The notes under the pieces were generated by a model, which did not search any database, had not been told where the DNA came from, and was given only the letters and a program-made list of their open reading frames with translations. From positions 1,178,001 through 1,242,000 of the forward strand of contig NZ_CP009654.1 of the NCBI RefSeq assembly GCF_001880225.1: 64,000 bases of DNA. The letters run 5' to 3'. Below, piece after piece: positions 8,605-16,326 of this stretch; the first letter of the stretch is position 1, and each line of letters starts with the position of its first letter. The stretch comes from Francisella frigiditurris. GTDB lineage: Bacteria; Pseudomonadota; Gammaproteobacteria; Francisellales; Francisellaceae. The position numbers were made by a program, and so were the translations under genes.

Positions 8605-9259
8605 TTTGGGGCTGTCCTAGATAACTAAGTTATGTTAGGATGGTTTTGATGAGAAGAAGTAGGTTAAGTTCATACAAACAAGACAAGTTAATAGAGTTAT
8701 TTATAGCAGGAAGTACGGCACGAACTGCATCAGAATTAGTATCAGTAAACAAAGACTACAGCCAGCTATTATTTTCATAGATTAAGATTACTTATTTATC
8801 AAAACAGTGAGCATTTAGAAATGTTTGCTGGAGAAATTGAAGTAGATGAAAGTTACTTTGGAGGAACTCGTAAAGGAAAACGAGGTAGAGGAGCTGGTGG
8901 TAAAATTCCTGTATTTAGTTTACTTAAACGTAATGTGAAGGTATACACAGTAATTCTTCCAGATGCTAAGAGTTGATACTTTACTACCAATAATTTGAGT
9001 TTAAACATTACAGAATTAATCATAGTAAGTTATTTGCTAAAAAGCATAATCATATAAATGGTATAGAGAATTTCTGGAATCAAGCAAAGAGACATTTAAG
9101 AAAATTTAATGGTATTCCTAGTTCCTAGAGAGCATTTTTACTTGTTTTTGAAAGAGTGTGAGTGGAGGTTTAACCACAGTGACTCTAAGGAGCAGCTAAA
9201 GCTAATTAGACACTGGGTTAGAGAGAGTTTAAAGTAAACTTATCTAGGATAGCTCCAAA
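8605..9259 (+). mobile_element. Degenerate IS1595-family (IS1016-like) insertion sequence
   Basis: Both ends carry imperfect inverted repeats. The left end begins TTTGGGGCTGTCCTAGATAA, and the right end read on the minus strand begins TTTGGAGCTATCCTAGATAA. The element is about 655 bases and encloses a broken ISXO2-type transposase on the plus strand. No clear target duplication is visible, consistent with age. It separates the response-regulator promoter from the hipBA module and marks the left side of the accessory block. Confidence 0.8.
8649..9237 (+). pseudogene. IS1595-family transposase pseudogene
   Basis: Translation in shifting frames gives MRRSRLSSYKQDKLIELF at the start. After a frameshift near 8755 comes FAGEIEVDESYFGGTRKG, which is the DDE-type ISXO2 core, and then a stop in PDAKS. 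After an internal deletion comes YRINHSKLFAKKHNHINGIE with FWNQAKRHLRKFNGIP, the C-terminal signature of IS1016-like transposases. At least one frameshift, two stops and a deletion in the middle of the catalytic domain make it inactive. The remaining order of segments matches an element about 700 bases long when intact. Confidence 0.85.
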
Positions 9260-9394
9260 GTAATTAATTTAATAATATTTATTCCAAAATAGCACTAGAA
9301 TAGGCTAGAAGTGACCGGAAAATAAATCAGTCTTAAAACCTTTGTTTTCAGTATTTTGAGCTATATATAATTTTTTGTATACCATGATATTGTA

Positions 9395-10651
9395 TTAACT
9401 TATTTGTTTAGATGTTTTTTCTATAAGATCTATAATATTTTGATAAATTTCAGATTTATATTTATTGTCAGTATTTAAGTCTTGTTGAAGTTGTTTTGCA
9501 ATAGGTAATATTTTACTAGCAATATTTTGTATTCTTTTTATACAATAAGAATCTTTGAAGCCAATAGACTTGCCTAGTTCTATAAAGTGTATTTTTTGTA
9601 TCTGGCAGAACTTATATTTACTATAAACCTTCATTGATATTTTAGCCTTTTGATATGGCTGCCCATAAATTATAGTTGATAAAATATCATATAAAGGAGC
9701 AAGCTCTATTTTTGAGTTTCTATATAATAGTGAAAAGTTTTTTGCATGAGCATCGCCATTTCCTATTAAAAAATTGAAAATACTAGCATCAAACAGAGCT
9801 ACTTTATTAGTTAGCGACATCTTACCATGTTTAATAAGAGTATTTATTAATTCAAAACAATCAATAATAGAAGGTCCACCCTCATTTTGATATTTAATAT
9901 CTGGTTCAATATCCATAGCTTGACAGAAATCTTCTTGATGAAGTCTAATAATTTTTCCATCAGGAGAGACTTCTCTATCATATCTCTCTACTATATAAAA
10001 AGGATTATTTTCTAACCAAATAATATCTGGCTTTGAAGTGTTTAATCCCATAGCAATAGCTAATCGCATACAAAAAAACTCATTAAAGACAGTATCATTT
10101 AATTCACTAATAGCTGGTTTAATAATATGAGTAGATGGAGTATTGTGCAGAGGTATAGCAACTTGATTATCTACGAAAGAAATCATCATCTTATCTTGAG
10201 CACCAGCTCCAGAGATTCTAAAATCATCTTCACCAATAAGTAAAGGACGAACTTTTAGCTCATTAAAAAGCTTATAAGCTTCATCGTTCTTTAAAATACG
10301 ATAATCATTTTTTGTATAATTATCGACTAACGGTTGACCATCATATACTGAAATAGCACCAGCACATTCACCACCAATAGCTTTGAGAAGCTCAAAAGTA
10401 TTCTTATTAGAAATATGTAAATATTTTGCTAATCTTGATCTAGCAGGCTCATCAGGTAGTAATCCAGAAAAAAATGGGTGAACTACATTATGCTTATATT
10501 CGTTTTTAGATAAAGGAATACTTATGGATATAGGTTGAGCATTCTCTAAATCTAAATATTCTTTTGAATAGTTAAAGCTTAGTTTTGAATCTTGTTTTTT
10601 TAAATATCCAATATGTATGTCTTTTAAATAAACATTTAGTTGGTTAGACAT
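9395..10651 (-). CDS. hipA: HipA-type serine/threonine kinase toxin
   Basis: From the ATG at 10651 (GGAGG 8 bases upstream, inside the end of hipB) the protein is 418 residues. It has the N-terminal HipA subdomain (IGYLKKQD...PISISIPLS), FSGLLPDEPARSRLAKYL, the phosphate-binding loop ISGAGAQDKMMISF near residue 150, HIIKPA, ERYDRE, the catalytic FLIGNGDAHAKNFSLL (Asp and Asn) near 295-310 and LAPLYDILST (metal-binding Asp). In characterised relatives HipA phosphorylates an aminoacyl-tRNA synthetase and induces dormancy. All key residues are present, so it should be active. It overlaps the antitoxin gene end closely and is probably translationally coupled. Several HipA families exist; the target is not predictable here. 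Confidence 0.93.
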   Translation of the reverse strand: MSNQLNVYLKDIHIGYLKKQDSKLSFNYSKEYLDLENAQPISISIPLSKNEYKHNVVHPFFSGLLPDEPARSRLAKYLHISNKNTFELLKAIGGECAGAISVYDGQPLVDNYTKNDYRILKNDEAYKLFNELKVRPLLIGEDDFRISGAGAQDKMMISFVDNQVAIPLHNTPSTHIIKPAISELNDTVFNEFFCMRLAIAMGLNTSKPDIIWLENNPFYIVERYDREVSPDGKIIRLHQEDFCQAMDIEPDIKYQNEGGPSIIDCFELINTLIKHGKMSLTNKVALFDASIFNFLIGNGDAHAKNFSLLYRNSKIELAPLYDILSTIIYGQPYQKAKISMKVYSKYKFCQIQKIHFIELGKSIGFKDSYCIKRIQNIASKILPIAKQLQQDLNTDNKYKSEIYQNIIDLIEKTSKQIS

Positions 10652-10653
10652 TA

Positions 10654-10881
10654 TCAATCCTCCATCCAATCACAGCCAACAGAAATTACCAAACCTAAAC
10701 TACTAGCAAGTTGTACAACTTTTCCAATATGAGCCGTACTTTTACCATTTTCGACTTCACCTATAAATCTAGTTCCTAGTCCAGAAATGCCAGCAAGATC
10801 AGCTTGAGTTAAGCCTTGTTTTTTTCTAGCTTTCCTAATTAATAAACCTAGGTCTTTACTATCAAATATGTTTTTTTGCAT
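10654..10881 (-). CDS. hipB: HipB-type antitoxin, XRE-family repressor
   Basis: The 75-residue protein is a single Cro/C1-type helix-turn-helix: LGLLIRKARKKQGLTQADLA, then GISGLGTRFIGEVENGKSTA, then HIGKVVQLASSLGLVIS. It ends 2 bases before the hipA start, with the hipA ribosome binding site inside its last codons. This order and size match HipB antitoxins, which bind HipA and repress the operon. GGGGAA precedes the ATG at 10881. Three similar inverted-repeat motifs directly upstream are candidate operators for this protein. Confidence 0.92.
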   Translation of the reverse strand: MQKNIFDSKDLGLLIRKARKKQGLTQADLAGISGLGTRFIGEVENGKSTAHIGKVVQLASSLGLVISVGCDWMED

Positions 10882-10886
10882 ATCAT

Positions 10887-11003
10887 ATTCCCCATCGGTA
10901 AGAGTCTATACAGTAACTTCAAACAAATTAACAATTTATTACCGTACGGTATTATTATATACGCTTTTCATATATTTATCTCTAAATATTACCGATAAGG
11001 AAT
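10887..11003 (-). promoter_or_regulatory. Candidate HipB operator array (three sites)
   Basis: Three copies of a TTACCG-N-GG(A/T)AT motif lie upstream of hipB. They are at 10887-10901 (minus orientation, TTACCGATGGGGAAT), 10939-10952 (containing the perfect palindrome TACCGTACGGTA) and 10989-11003 (TTACCGATAAGGAAT). Spacing between the half sites is 4-5 bases. Clustered inverted repeats upstream of a hipBA operon are where HipB dimers bind in known systems. The assignment is inferred from position and repetition only. Confidence 0.55.
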
Positions 11004-11229
11004 ATTTTATATAGATAATAGATGAGAACAATTTTGTTGTGTCAAAAGCGTGACATCGTGATAATGCTTAATAATTTAAGTATGTATAGACATATCCATT
11101 TATCCAAAGATTGTGACAAAACAAATAATAGAACTTGTGAGAATATTTGAAATTTTTAATTTCTAATATCCACAACAAGTAAAGACTGAAGGTACTATCT
11201 AGACCTAAACATTTTGTCAAGAATTAATA
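11004..11229. other. Non-coding stretch upstream of mobilisation remnants
   Basis: No frame longer than a few tens of codons and no recognisable motif was found between the hipBA operators and the conjugation-gene remnant. Given the decay on its right side, it is probably eroded sequence of the same former operon. Confidence 0.4.
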
Positions 11230-11670
11230 TTGTGTTTTCTTGACATAGTATATGAAAAAATGGGTAAAAGATTTCATTGGATTAACTTTAAAGATTATAA
11301 CAGACCGCAAATTGACTTATTACAAGACTGTAGTCCATGTAAATTTAAAGAGCTAACTAACTTACTGTTCCCATCTTTAAAGATCAAAGATACAGACGCT
11401 AACTATTATGCTCAATTCTCTAGAGATGCTAGATAAAACTACTAGGAGAAAGAGTTAGATGGTGTTAGCTGTATGTATGATCTACATAAAAAAAGTATTT
11501 GATAAATATGGTGAAGAATCTTTATCGGACAAGGAGAAGCTAAATTAGTGCAAACAGATGTGCTTAGATATCCAAGTGATACTGAATATCCAACTCTTAT
11601 ACAAGCAAAGCGTTATCAATCAGACACAAATCCAAAAGATGACGACAAAAACATTATGGAGGCTTTATGA
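11230..11670 (+). pseudogene. Remnant of a conjugation/mobilisation gene (possibly coupling protein)
   Basis: Pieces of one protein can be followed through frameshifts: FLDIVYEKMGKRFHWINFKD, then CSPCKFKELTNLLFPSLK and NYYAQFSRDA, and after several shifts IGQGEAKLVQTDVLRYPSDT and YQSDTNPKDDDKNIMEAL. The last frame ends in an ATGA overlap with the next gene (ATG at 11667), showing that the two were translated together. The partner is a plasmid mobilisation-type protein, so this was probably a conjugative DNA-transfer gene such as a TraD/VirD4-like coupling protein. That family call is tentative because the ATPase motifs are not in the surviving part. Confidence 0.55.
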
Positions 11671-12401
11671 TTGAGACAAGAGGGCGGAAAGATCTAATTG
11701 AGCAGGGTAATAAAAGAATAATGCTTGCATTAGATTTTCTAGCTGATGAAGTTTATACAAATAGACAAATATTAAAAGAGGTTACTGGTATAACATCTAA
11801 TCAAGGTATAAGTCATTTTATTAAGAGATTAGAAAAGCTTAACTTGGCTAAAGAAATAAACTTACCAAGTGTAGAAGAACCTAATAAAGCCTATAAGATA
11901 ATTGGTATCACTTCACAAGGTATGGCTGAAACTAATCATCTTGATAGAAGAGGTTTTGAAATAAGCAAACTTAAACATAGTCAGCTATTGCATAAGTTTC
12001 TATGTCAGCAGATACATTTACAAGCTATTAAACAAAACCATAGATTTATTAGTGGTAGATGGCTAACTGATGAGTGGTTTGGTGGCAAAAATGTCAAACG
12101 ACCTGATGCTATTATCATTACTCAAGAGAACCAAAAGATAGCTATAGAGGCTGAGCGAACAATAAAGAGTAAATATCGCTATCAGCAGATAATAGTTCAA
12201 TATCTAAAAATGATAAAAGCTAATCAGATAAACAAAGTTAGATATGTAATGCCAGATCAATCTAAGGCTCAAATGGTTGAGAAAGCTATGAAATCGATAA
12301 AGTCAGTTACTATATCAACTAACTGACAGAAGCGACAATTTAATCTAACTCATGATGTTTGGCAGTGGTTTGAGTTTAAAACTATACAGTCTCAACAATA
12401 A
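11667..12401 (+). pseudogene. Replication-relaxation/MobC-like protein with in-frame stop
   Basis: The open part (219 residues to the TGA at 12324) begins MIETRGRKDLIEQGNKRIML. It has an N-terminal winged-helix region (ILKEVTGITSNQGISHFIKR) and a C-terminal nuclease-like segment RPDAIIITQENQKIAIEAE followed by SKYRYQQIIVQY. This pattern is seen in plasmid replication-relaxation and MobC-like proteins of conjugative elements. After the TGA the same frame continues for 24 codons with convincing protein (LTHDVWQWFEFKTIQSQQ) to a TAA at 12399, so the TGA is probably a nonsense mutation of a longer gene. A 24-residue truncation might still leave a functional protein. The ATGA overlap ties it to the remnant upstream. 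Confidence 0.6.
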
Positions 12402-12804
12402 AGGGACAATCCACATGTTCAGTGAATTGGCATTGGAAGTTTTTTAGATAAGCATTTATATTTTCATTGATTATGAACTTGGTTTGATTAGGTTTATGAT
12501 TTGAACTAGCTTCAATAGTATGATCTTCTACATTTGAGTAGTAGACACAAATCAAATCACAAGTACCATCTTTACAATTTGCTAATGTGGCCCCTTTGAA
12601 TAGTTGAGGAGATTCTGGAAATCCAGATGGATTTTTATCAAAGCCTACCCATGTATGTTTAATATTATAATAATTAGTAGTTGCTACAAGCTGATTATTT
12701 TCTTGTTTGAAATCTTCTGATGCAGGACAGAAATATCTACTAGCAAAAGCACTAGCTTGTGAAATTGTAAGCAATAGAATAATTGCTGTAAAAAGTCTTG
12801 ACAT
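12382..12804 (-). CDS. Small exported protein, cysteine-containing (DUF3757-like)
   Basis: From the ATG at 12804 the protein is 140 residues with a clear Sec signal peptide (MSRLFTAIILLLTISQASAFA). The mature part begins SRYFCPASEDF, has WVGFDKNPSGFPESPQLFKG and LANCKDGTCDLICVYYSN, and ends with FQCQFTEHVDCPFIVETV. The six or so mature cysteines suggest disulfide bonds and periplasmic or extracellular location. The pattern resembles the DUF3757 family of small secreted proteins, but I am not certain. A TTG three codons upstream (12813) is a less likely start. It lies convergent to the mobilisation gene, whose repaired reading frame would overlap its end by 20 bases. Confidence 0.7.
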   Translation of the reverse strand: MSRLFTAIILLLTISQASAFASRYFCPASEDFKQENNQLVATTNYYNIKHTWVGFDKNPSGFPESPQLFKGATLANCKDGTCDLICVYYSNVEDHTIEASSNHKPNQTKFIINENINAYLKNFQCQFTEHVDCPFIVETV

Positions 12805-12883
12805 AGCGTGCAAAATTATTGTTTAAATTTGAATAAAAATTATATACCATTTAGTTTAATTTTGTTTTAAGAAAATTAAAATT

Positions 12884-13147
12884 ATGCATAGTGGAATATA
12901 TTCATTTTGCCAGATTGCTAACTTCAACAAAATAGCAGTAGACCCTAAACAAATAATCCACGAATATGCAGAGCCAGATGGCAATATTTCAGAAGTCAAT
13001 CTTTTAAGGGCAATCAAGGCTCAAGGCTTTAGGGCAAAGGCGGTTGACTTAAAAACAGAGTATTTCAATCCAAGAACTTTCCCTGTGATTTTGCAAGATA
13101 AACAAGACGAGTATTTTATTTTAGCAGCTATAGCTAACTCCTTATAA
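12884..13147 (+). pseudogene. N-terminal fragment of an RTX-type type I secretion ABC exporter
   Basis: The 87-residue product is the inactive C39-peptidase-like domain of HlyB/LktB-type exporters: MHSGIYSFCQIANFNKIAVD, then IIHEYAEPDGNISEVNLLRA, then KAQGFRAKAVDLKTE and FPVILQDKQDEYFILAAI. The position of the protease cysteine is occupied by a non-catalytic residue, as in RTX exporters. An intact exporter would continue for about 600 more residues with six membrane helices and an ATPase. Here the frame ends within about 20 bases of the IS91-family remnant, so the gene was probably cut by transposition. It pairs logically with the RTX toxin fragment at 15517-15815. Confidence 0.75.
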
Positions 13148-13590
13148 AACTAGTATGCATAAGATTACTCCACAGAGCATTTATATTTTCTATATAGGCT
13201 TTTTTATTAAAAATATCAGCAGCTACTTTGGGTAGTTTGTTTAGAGACTTAATATCTTTGAATATTGGTCATAAAGTATCTGGCATAGTTAGAATGATAC
13301 AATTGGGTAGAATTTCTATAATCCAGTCATTTGTTTGGCTTAACCTTGCATGTTTGGCAGTATCTGTATGAGAGCAGCTATGTGCCACATTCTTTGAATG
13401 TTTACACGTTTGATCTTCACAGCGCAACAGTGGTGATACTCTCTAGCACGAGAACCGCAACTAAGCATTTTGACTATAGACTCAATGACTCCATCTCTTA
13501 TTACATCTTCTGTTTTTTTCGTATAATTCCACCAACCATTCTTGGTTTGGAGAAGCTCTTGGATTTTACTTGGCAGTCGGATAGGGGTGA
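13148..13590 (-). pseudogene. IS91-family transposase remnant (N-terminal half)
   Basis: Reading the minus strand in broken frames gives RLPSKIQELLQTKNGWWNYT, DGVIESIVKMLSCGSRA, the zinc-binding part RCEDQTCKHSKNVAHSC with CQTCK, then NDWIIEILPNCIILTMPDTL and SLNKLPKVAADIFNKKA. TMPDTLWPIF and LNKLPKLAAD are hallmarks of IS91-type (HUH) transposases; here the Trp codon is a stop (TGA). The catalytic tyrosine/HUH half is missing. The element interrupts the ABC-exporter gene. The plus-strand open frame at 13331-13597 is its antisense shadow. Confidence 0.8.
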
Positions 13591-13620
13591 AATATAAATC
13601 AAACGAAGTTGATTTATATT
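13591..13620. repeat. Perfect 12-base inverted repeat beside the IS91 remnant
   Basis: Arms AATATAAATCAA and TTGATTTATATT flank the 6-base loop ACGAAG. The hairpin lies immediately upstream of the first recognisable transposase codons. Rolling-circle IS91-type elements carry hairpins near their ends, so this may be a terminus. There is no U-run to make it a good terminator. Confidence 0.6.
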
Positions 13621-13728
13621 GTATCAGAAAGGTATAGATTGGCTAGGATAAAAGTTGCCAACGTAGTTGGTTACCTTGAAAAGTTCCTGTGATTTGTTAC
13701 TATTGATAATAAAAAAAGAATATAAATT

Positions 13729-14982
13729 ATGCCAAACCTATTAATTTCAAAAGAAATAAAGTATAAAAATCTAAATAATATTCCTTTTGAAACGGATGAT
13801 TTAGAATTTGGTCCAATAAATATGAATAGATATTCAGAAATTATCTTAGATATTGTAGAGAATATAAATAATGTTAAAATAGAGAATATTAAGTATGGTG
13901 AAATATCATTAGGTTCAAATACTTTATATATAGATGATTTATTTTATTGTTCTAATTTGCATCAAATAGTTATTTCAAATTTTAATCGTATAGAACTAGC
14001 TATAAATTATTATTTTAATCTATCTCATGATTACTTATCTTTTTTAGGAAAAAAGGATCACCAAGATTTTAAGAAAATGTTTGATAAATTATTGAAGATG
14101 GAAGATGAGTTAAATGTCGTTCAAAGAGTTGCTTGTTATATTTATTCTACGGATTTATATTTTTCTAATATAAATAATTATCTTCGAGCATACTCCCTTA
14201 ATAATATTTTTAAAGAAATAAATGTACTCAATAATGATAAGGATAGCTTACTATTCTTTTTATTAACAATAATATTTCTTTGTTCAGCATGTAATTCAAA
14301 TAATACTATGAATCTCTCATATAGAATTGAGGAACATTCCAAGCTCCCTCCAAACATTATAAAAGATAGAGAAAAGCTTTTTCTGAACTCTTTTGAAGGT
14401 TTTATAAGTACATCTTTTGATCCTTTTAATATGTTTTTTTATGAAAAAAATAGAAATTCACATAAAGAGTCAATATTTATTTATCCTAGAGGAATAAATA
14501 TGCAGTCTTACTCACTATATGCAGGAGAAAAAGAACTCTTATTATTACCAGCTAACATACGTGCAGGTCAGGGGTATTTAAGGAAATGTATAATTCCTGA
14601 GGGCGAATCTAAAAACAAACATTTACATGTCAATTTATATAAACTTGTTGAAAGTCCTTCATTAATAGCAGCGGAAATAAATCTTGATAAGCAAACTATA
14701 TTAGATATGTATAAAGATAGAAATATATTGCTAAATTTCATGATGAAAGATCTATCTCATATATCTTATAACAATATTGTAGATCACAAACCTTTTAGTA
14801 CGTACTTTTTTTCTGAAGAAATGCTTCAAACATTAGTTAGTTTAAAATTAAATACAAAGTTTTCTACATATGATTTTGAACTAATGATTAAAAAACTTAA
14901 AAATTTTAATATGATAAATCAACAAAATATTGACAATATATCAAAATGGACATCAAAGAAACAATGGTTTGAAAAAATTTAG
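13729..14982 (+). CDS. Putative ADP-ribosyltransferase (R-S-E class) effector/toxin
   Basis: The 417-residue protein has no obvious signal peptide; a hydrophobic patch lies at about residues 173-187. Its C-terminal half carries the ordered signature of arginine-type ADP-ribosyltransferases. Arg199 is in NLSYRIEE. A GFISTSFDP block holds S227-T228-S229. YAGEKELLLLPANI holds the E267-x-E269 pair, followed by a Leu-rich strand and Pro as in known enzymes. The spacing (28 and about 40 residues) fits the ExoS/VIP2 pattern. The first 190 residues match nothing I know and could be a targeting or regulatory domain. The gene is more AT-rich than its neighbours, sits among IS remnants and RTX/exporter fragments, and is unbroken. 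It starts at ATG without a strong ribosome binding site. Function is inferred from motifs only. Confidence 0.6.
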   Translation: MPNLLISKEIKYKNLNNIPFETDDLEFGPINMNRYSEIILDIVENINNVKIENIKYGEISLGSNTLYIDDLFYCSNLHQIVISNFNRIELAINYYFNLSHDYLSFLGKKDHQDFKKMFDKLLKMEDELNVVQRVACYIYSTDLYFSNINNYLRAYSLNNIFKEINVLNNDKDSLLFFLLTIIFLCSACNSNNTMNLSYRIEEHSKLPPNIIKDREKLFLNSFEGFISTSFDPFNMFFYEKNRNSHKESIFIYPRGINMQSYSLYAGEKELLLLPANIRAGQGYLRKCIIPEGESKNKHLHVNLYKLVESPSLIAAEINLDKQTILDMYKDRNILLNFMMKDLSHISYNNIVDHKPFSTYFFSEEMLQTLVSLKLNTKFSTYDFELMIKKLKNFNMINQQNIDNISKWTSKKQWFEKI

Positions 14983-15078
14983 GGAGTATTTGCGGATAAT
15001 AACTAGCTAATTGTAAAAAAAGTGTGAGAAAAAAGCGCCTCAAACTGGCTTTGTTTCTTAACCAATATTTTAACAAAA

Positions 15079-15102
15079 GAGCTATACTAGATAACTAAGT
15101 TA
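15079..15102. repeat. Solo IS1595-type inverted-repeat end
   Basis: This 24-base stretch (core CTAGATAACTAAGTTA) matches the left end of the IS1595-type element at 8609-8632 in 21 of 24 positions. No transposase is attached. It is a solo end or a relic of a deleted copy, lying between the ADP-ribosyltransferase-like gene and the IS6 remnant. Confidence 0.65.
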
Positions 15103-15117
15103 GTCGCCGTCAAGTTA

Positions 15118-15515
15118 ACTTATTCAGTTTAGAAAAAGCCTAAATGCTTAATTTTAGATACAGCACCTCTTTAGCAGCTTCTCGCCAAATACTGATAGCT
15201 TCTTAAACTTATCTTTATGTCTTCTGTGCTCAGCATCTGTCATATATTTTATTGGCTTTGTATAACTCGGAAGCTTATTCGTAACGATTACCATAGGTAA
15301 CGGATAAGATTTAAGAACTCTAGGTAGGAAACCTACTTGCAGCCTTTTTATTTTTTCGCTTTTGTAGAAAAAATACATCTAGTCCAAAGCCTTCACTATC
15401 AATAGCTCTCTATAAAATAAACTTTTCTTCAACATCTCTATAGCTCATATTAGATCTATGGTAGATCCACATAGCATAACTAATGATTTCTATAGGGTAA
15501 CGGTATTTTTTAATA
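15118..15515 (-). pseudogene. IS6-family transposase remnant
   Basis: On the minus strand broken frames give KKYRYPIEIISYAMWIYHRS and NMSYRDVEEKF (N-terminal region), a stop, then RAIDSEGFGLDVFF, and after a shift PMVIVTNKLPSYTKPIKYM and TDAEHRRHKD, with a tail KKLSVFGEKLL. These are typical IS6/IS240 transposase blocks. The DDE core between SYRDVEE and RAIDSE, and the part after RRHK, have been deleted. The right edge, at about 15515, cuts into the RTX toxin gene fragment. Confidence 0.8.
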
Positions 15516-15516
15516 C

Positions 15517-15815
15517 TATCCGTAGAGATGGAGAAGACTTACTAATTAGTTTTGATAGCGATCCATTAGGCTCAGTAATAGTAGATGATTATTTTACTAG
15601 TCAATACACTAATCAAGGTTTAGAGATAGATGCTAATGATGGATTTGCATTAGATTTATCAGTTAACTCAAATAAGATAGCAGAGCTATTAGCAGCCTCT
15701 GGAGTAGATGACATAGATATGGATGGAGGAAGTGTAGATGGTACAACACCAAACTACTACTAAACTAAGTTCATCTGAATTAGCTGATCTATGGTTGCCT
15801 AAAGAGAGTGCTTGA
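15517..15815 (+). pseudogene. C-terminal fragment of an RTX toxin/haemolysin-type protein
   Basis: The segment RRDGEDLLISFDSDPLGSVI with VDDYFTSQYTNQGLEI and IDANDGFALDL has the pattern found after calcium-binding repeats in RTX proteins: a D-G-x-D-L strand, a charged turn, then V-x-D-Y-F. The frame stops at 15763. A +1 shift near 15745 continues into KLSSSELADLWLPKESA and a TGA at 15813, a plausible type I secretion tail. The 5' side is replaced by the IS6 remnant, so the toxin body is gone. It probably belonged with the exporter fragment at 12884. The call rests on local pattern, as no nonapeptide repeats survive. Confidence 0.6.
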
Positions 15816-15844
15816 TAAAAATAGGAAAAAGTAAAATATAACTT

Positions 15845-15931
15845 ATGAATAAATTAAGTAGAGAAAGCCTTTTTGATATTTTAAAAGAGTTTGTTATCTT
15901 ACACGACTTATATGATCTTTATTCTGTTTAA
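15845..15931 (+). CDS. 28-codon small open frame, uncertain
   Basis: An ATG-initiated frame encodes MNKLSRESLFDILKEFVILH and eight further residues, ending just before a terminator-like hairpin. It has no clear ribosome binding site. It could be a small peptide gene or the 5' stub of a deleted gene following the RTX toxin. I recognise no family. Confidence 0.25.
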   Translation: MNKLSRESLFDILKEFVILHDLYDLYSV

Positions 15932-15934
15932 GAT

Positions 15935-15961
15935 AATAAGGTGAAATAACCTTATTTTTCT
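15935..15961 (+). terminator. Rho-independent terminator after the RTX remnant
   Basis: Stem AATAAGGT / ACCTTATT with a six-base loop GAAATA is followed by TTTCT. It lies directly after the 28-codon frame and would end plus-strand transcription from the RTX region. Confidence 0.6.
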
Positions 15962-16326
15962 CAGATAACTCTAAAAAAAAATGAATTAAAGTATCACAAT
16001 AAAAATAATATTTTTACTTTATTTTTAAGTTTATTTATTACTTTTGTCAAAGTAAGTAAATAATCAAGCTATCAAATAAACCCCATAGGCTAGAGTTTCT
16101 CAATATCATCCGCCCTTAGTTGTAAGCAAGGCGTAATGCTTCGCATAAATTAATAGTTAGAAACACTATTGTAAAAGATTTATATAACCCAGCGGTCATC
16201 TAAATCTACTAGCGTTTCAGATATTTAAAATTCATATAGATAAAAAAGTAAAACAAATTGTTACATATTTGTTACCTGTCAGTTTATAGAGTTTTTGATT
16301 AACAAGGCTAAAAGTGTTTATATTAT
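15962..16326. other. Gene-free stretch before tRNA-Val
   Basis: No open frame of meaningful length is seen. Short GC-richer pieces (CATCCGCCC near 16109, CAAGGCGTAATGCTTCGC near 16129) contrast with the AT-rich surroundings and look like scraps of displaced genes. I cannot name them. Confidence 0.4.

Noticed and set aside
13331..13597. Plus-strand open frame of 88 codons
   Set aside because: It lies antisense to clear IS91-transposase coding blocks and has no family resemblance, ribosome binding site or sensible protein pattern.
15079..15102. End of the IS6-family element
   Set aside because: IS6 ends have a different consensus; this sequence matches the IS1595-type end.
15458..15516. Extended start of the RTX-fragment frame
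   Set aside because: Its first 20 codons are antisense to the IS6 transposase remnant, so they are not part of the toxin gene.
16093..16320. Attachment site or duplicated tRNA fragment
   Set aside because: No copy of the tRNA 3' end was found in the gene-free stretch.
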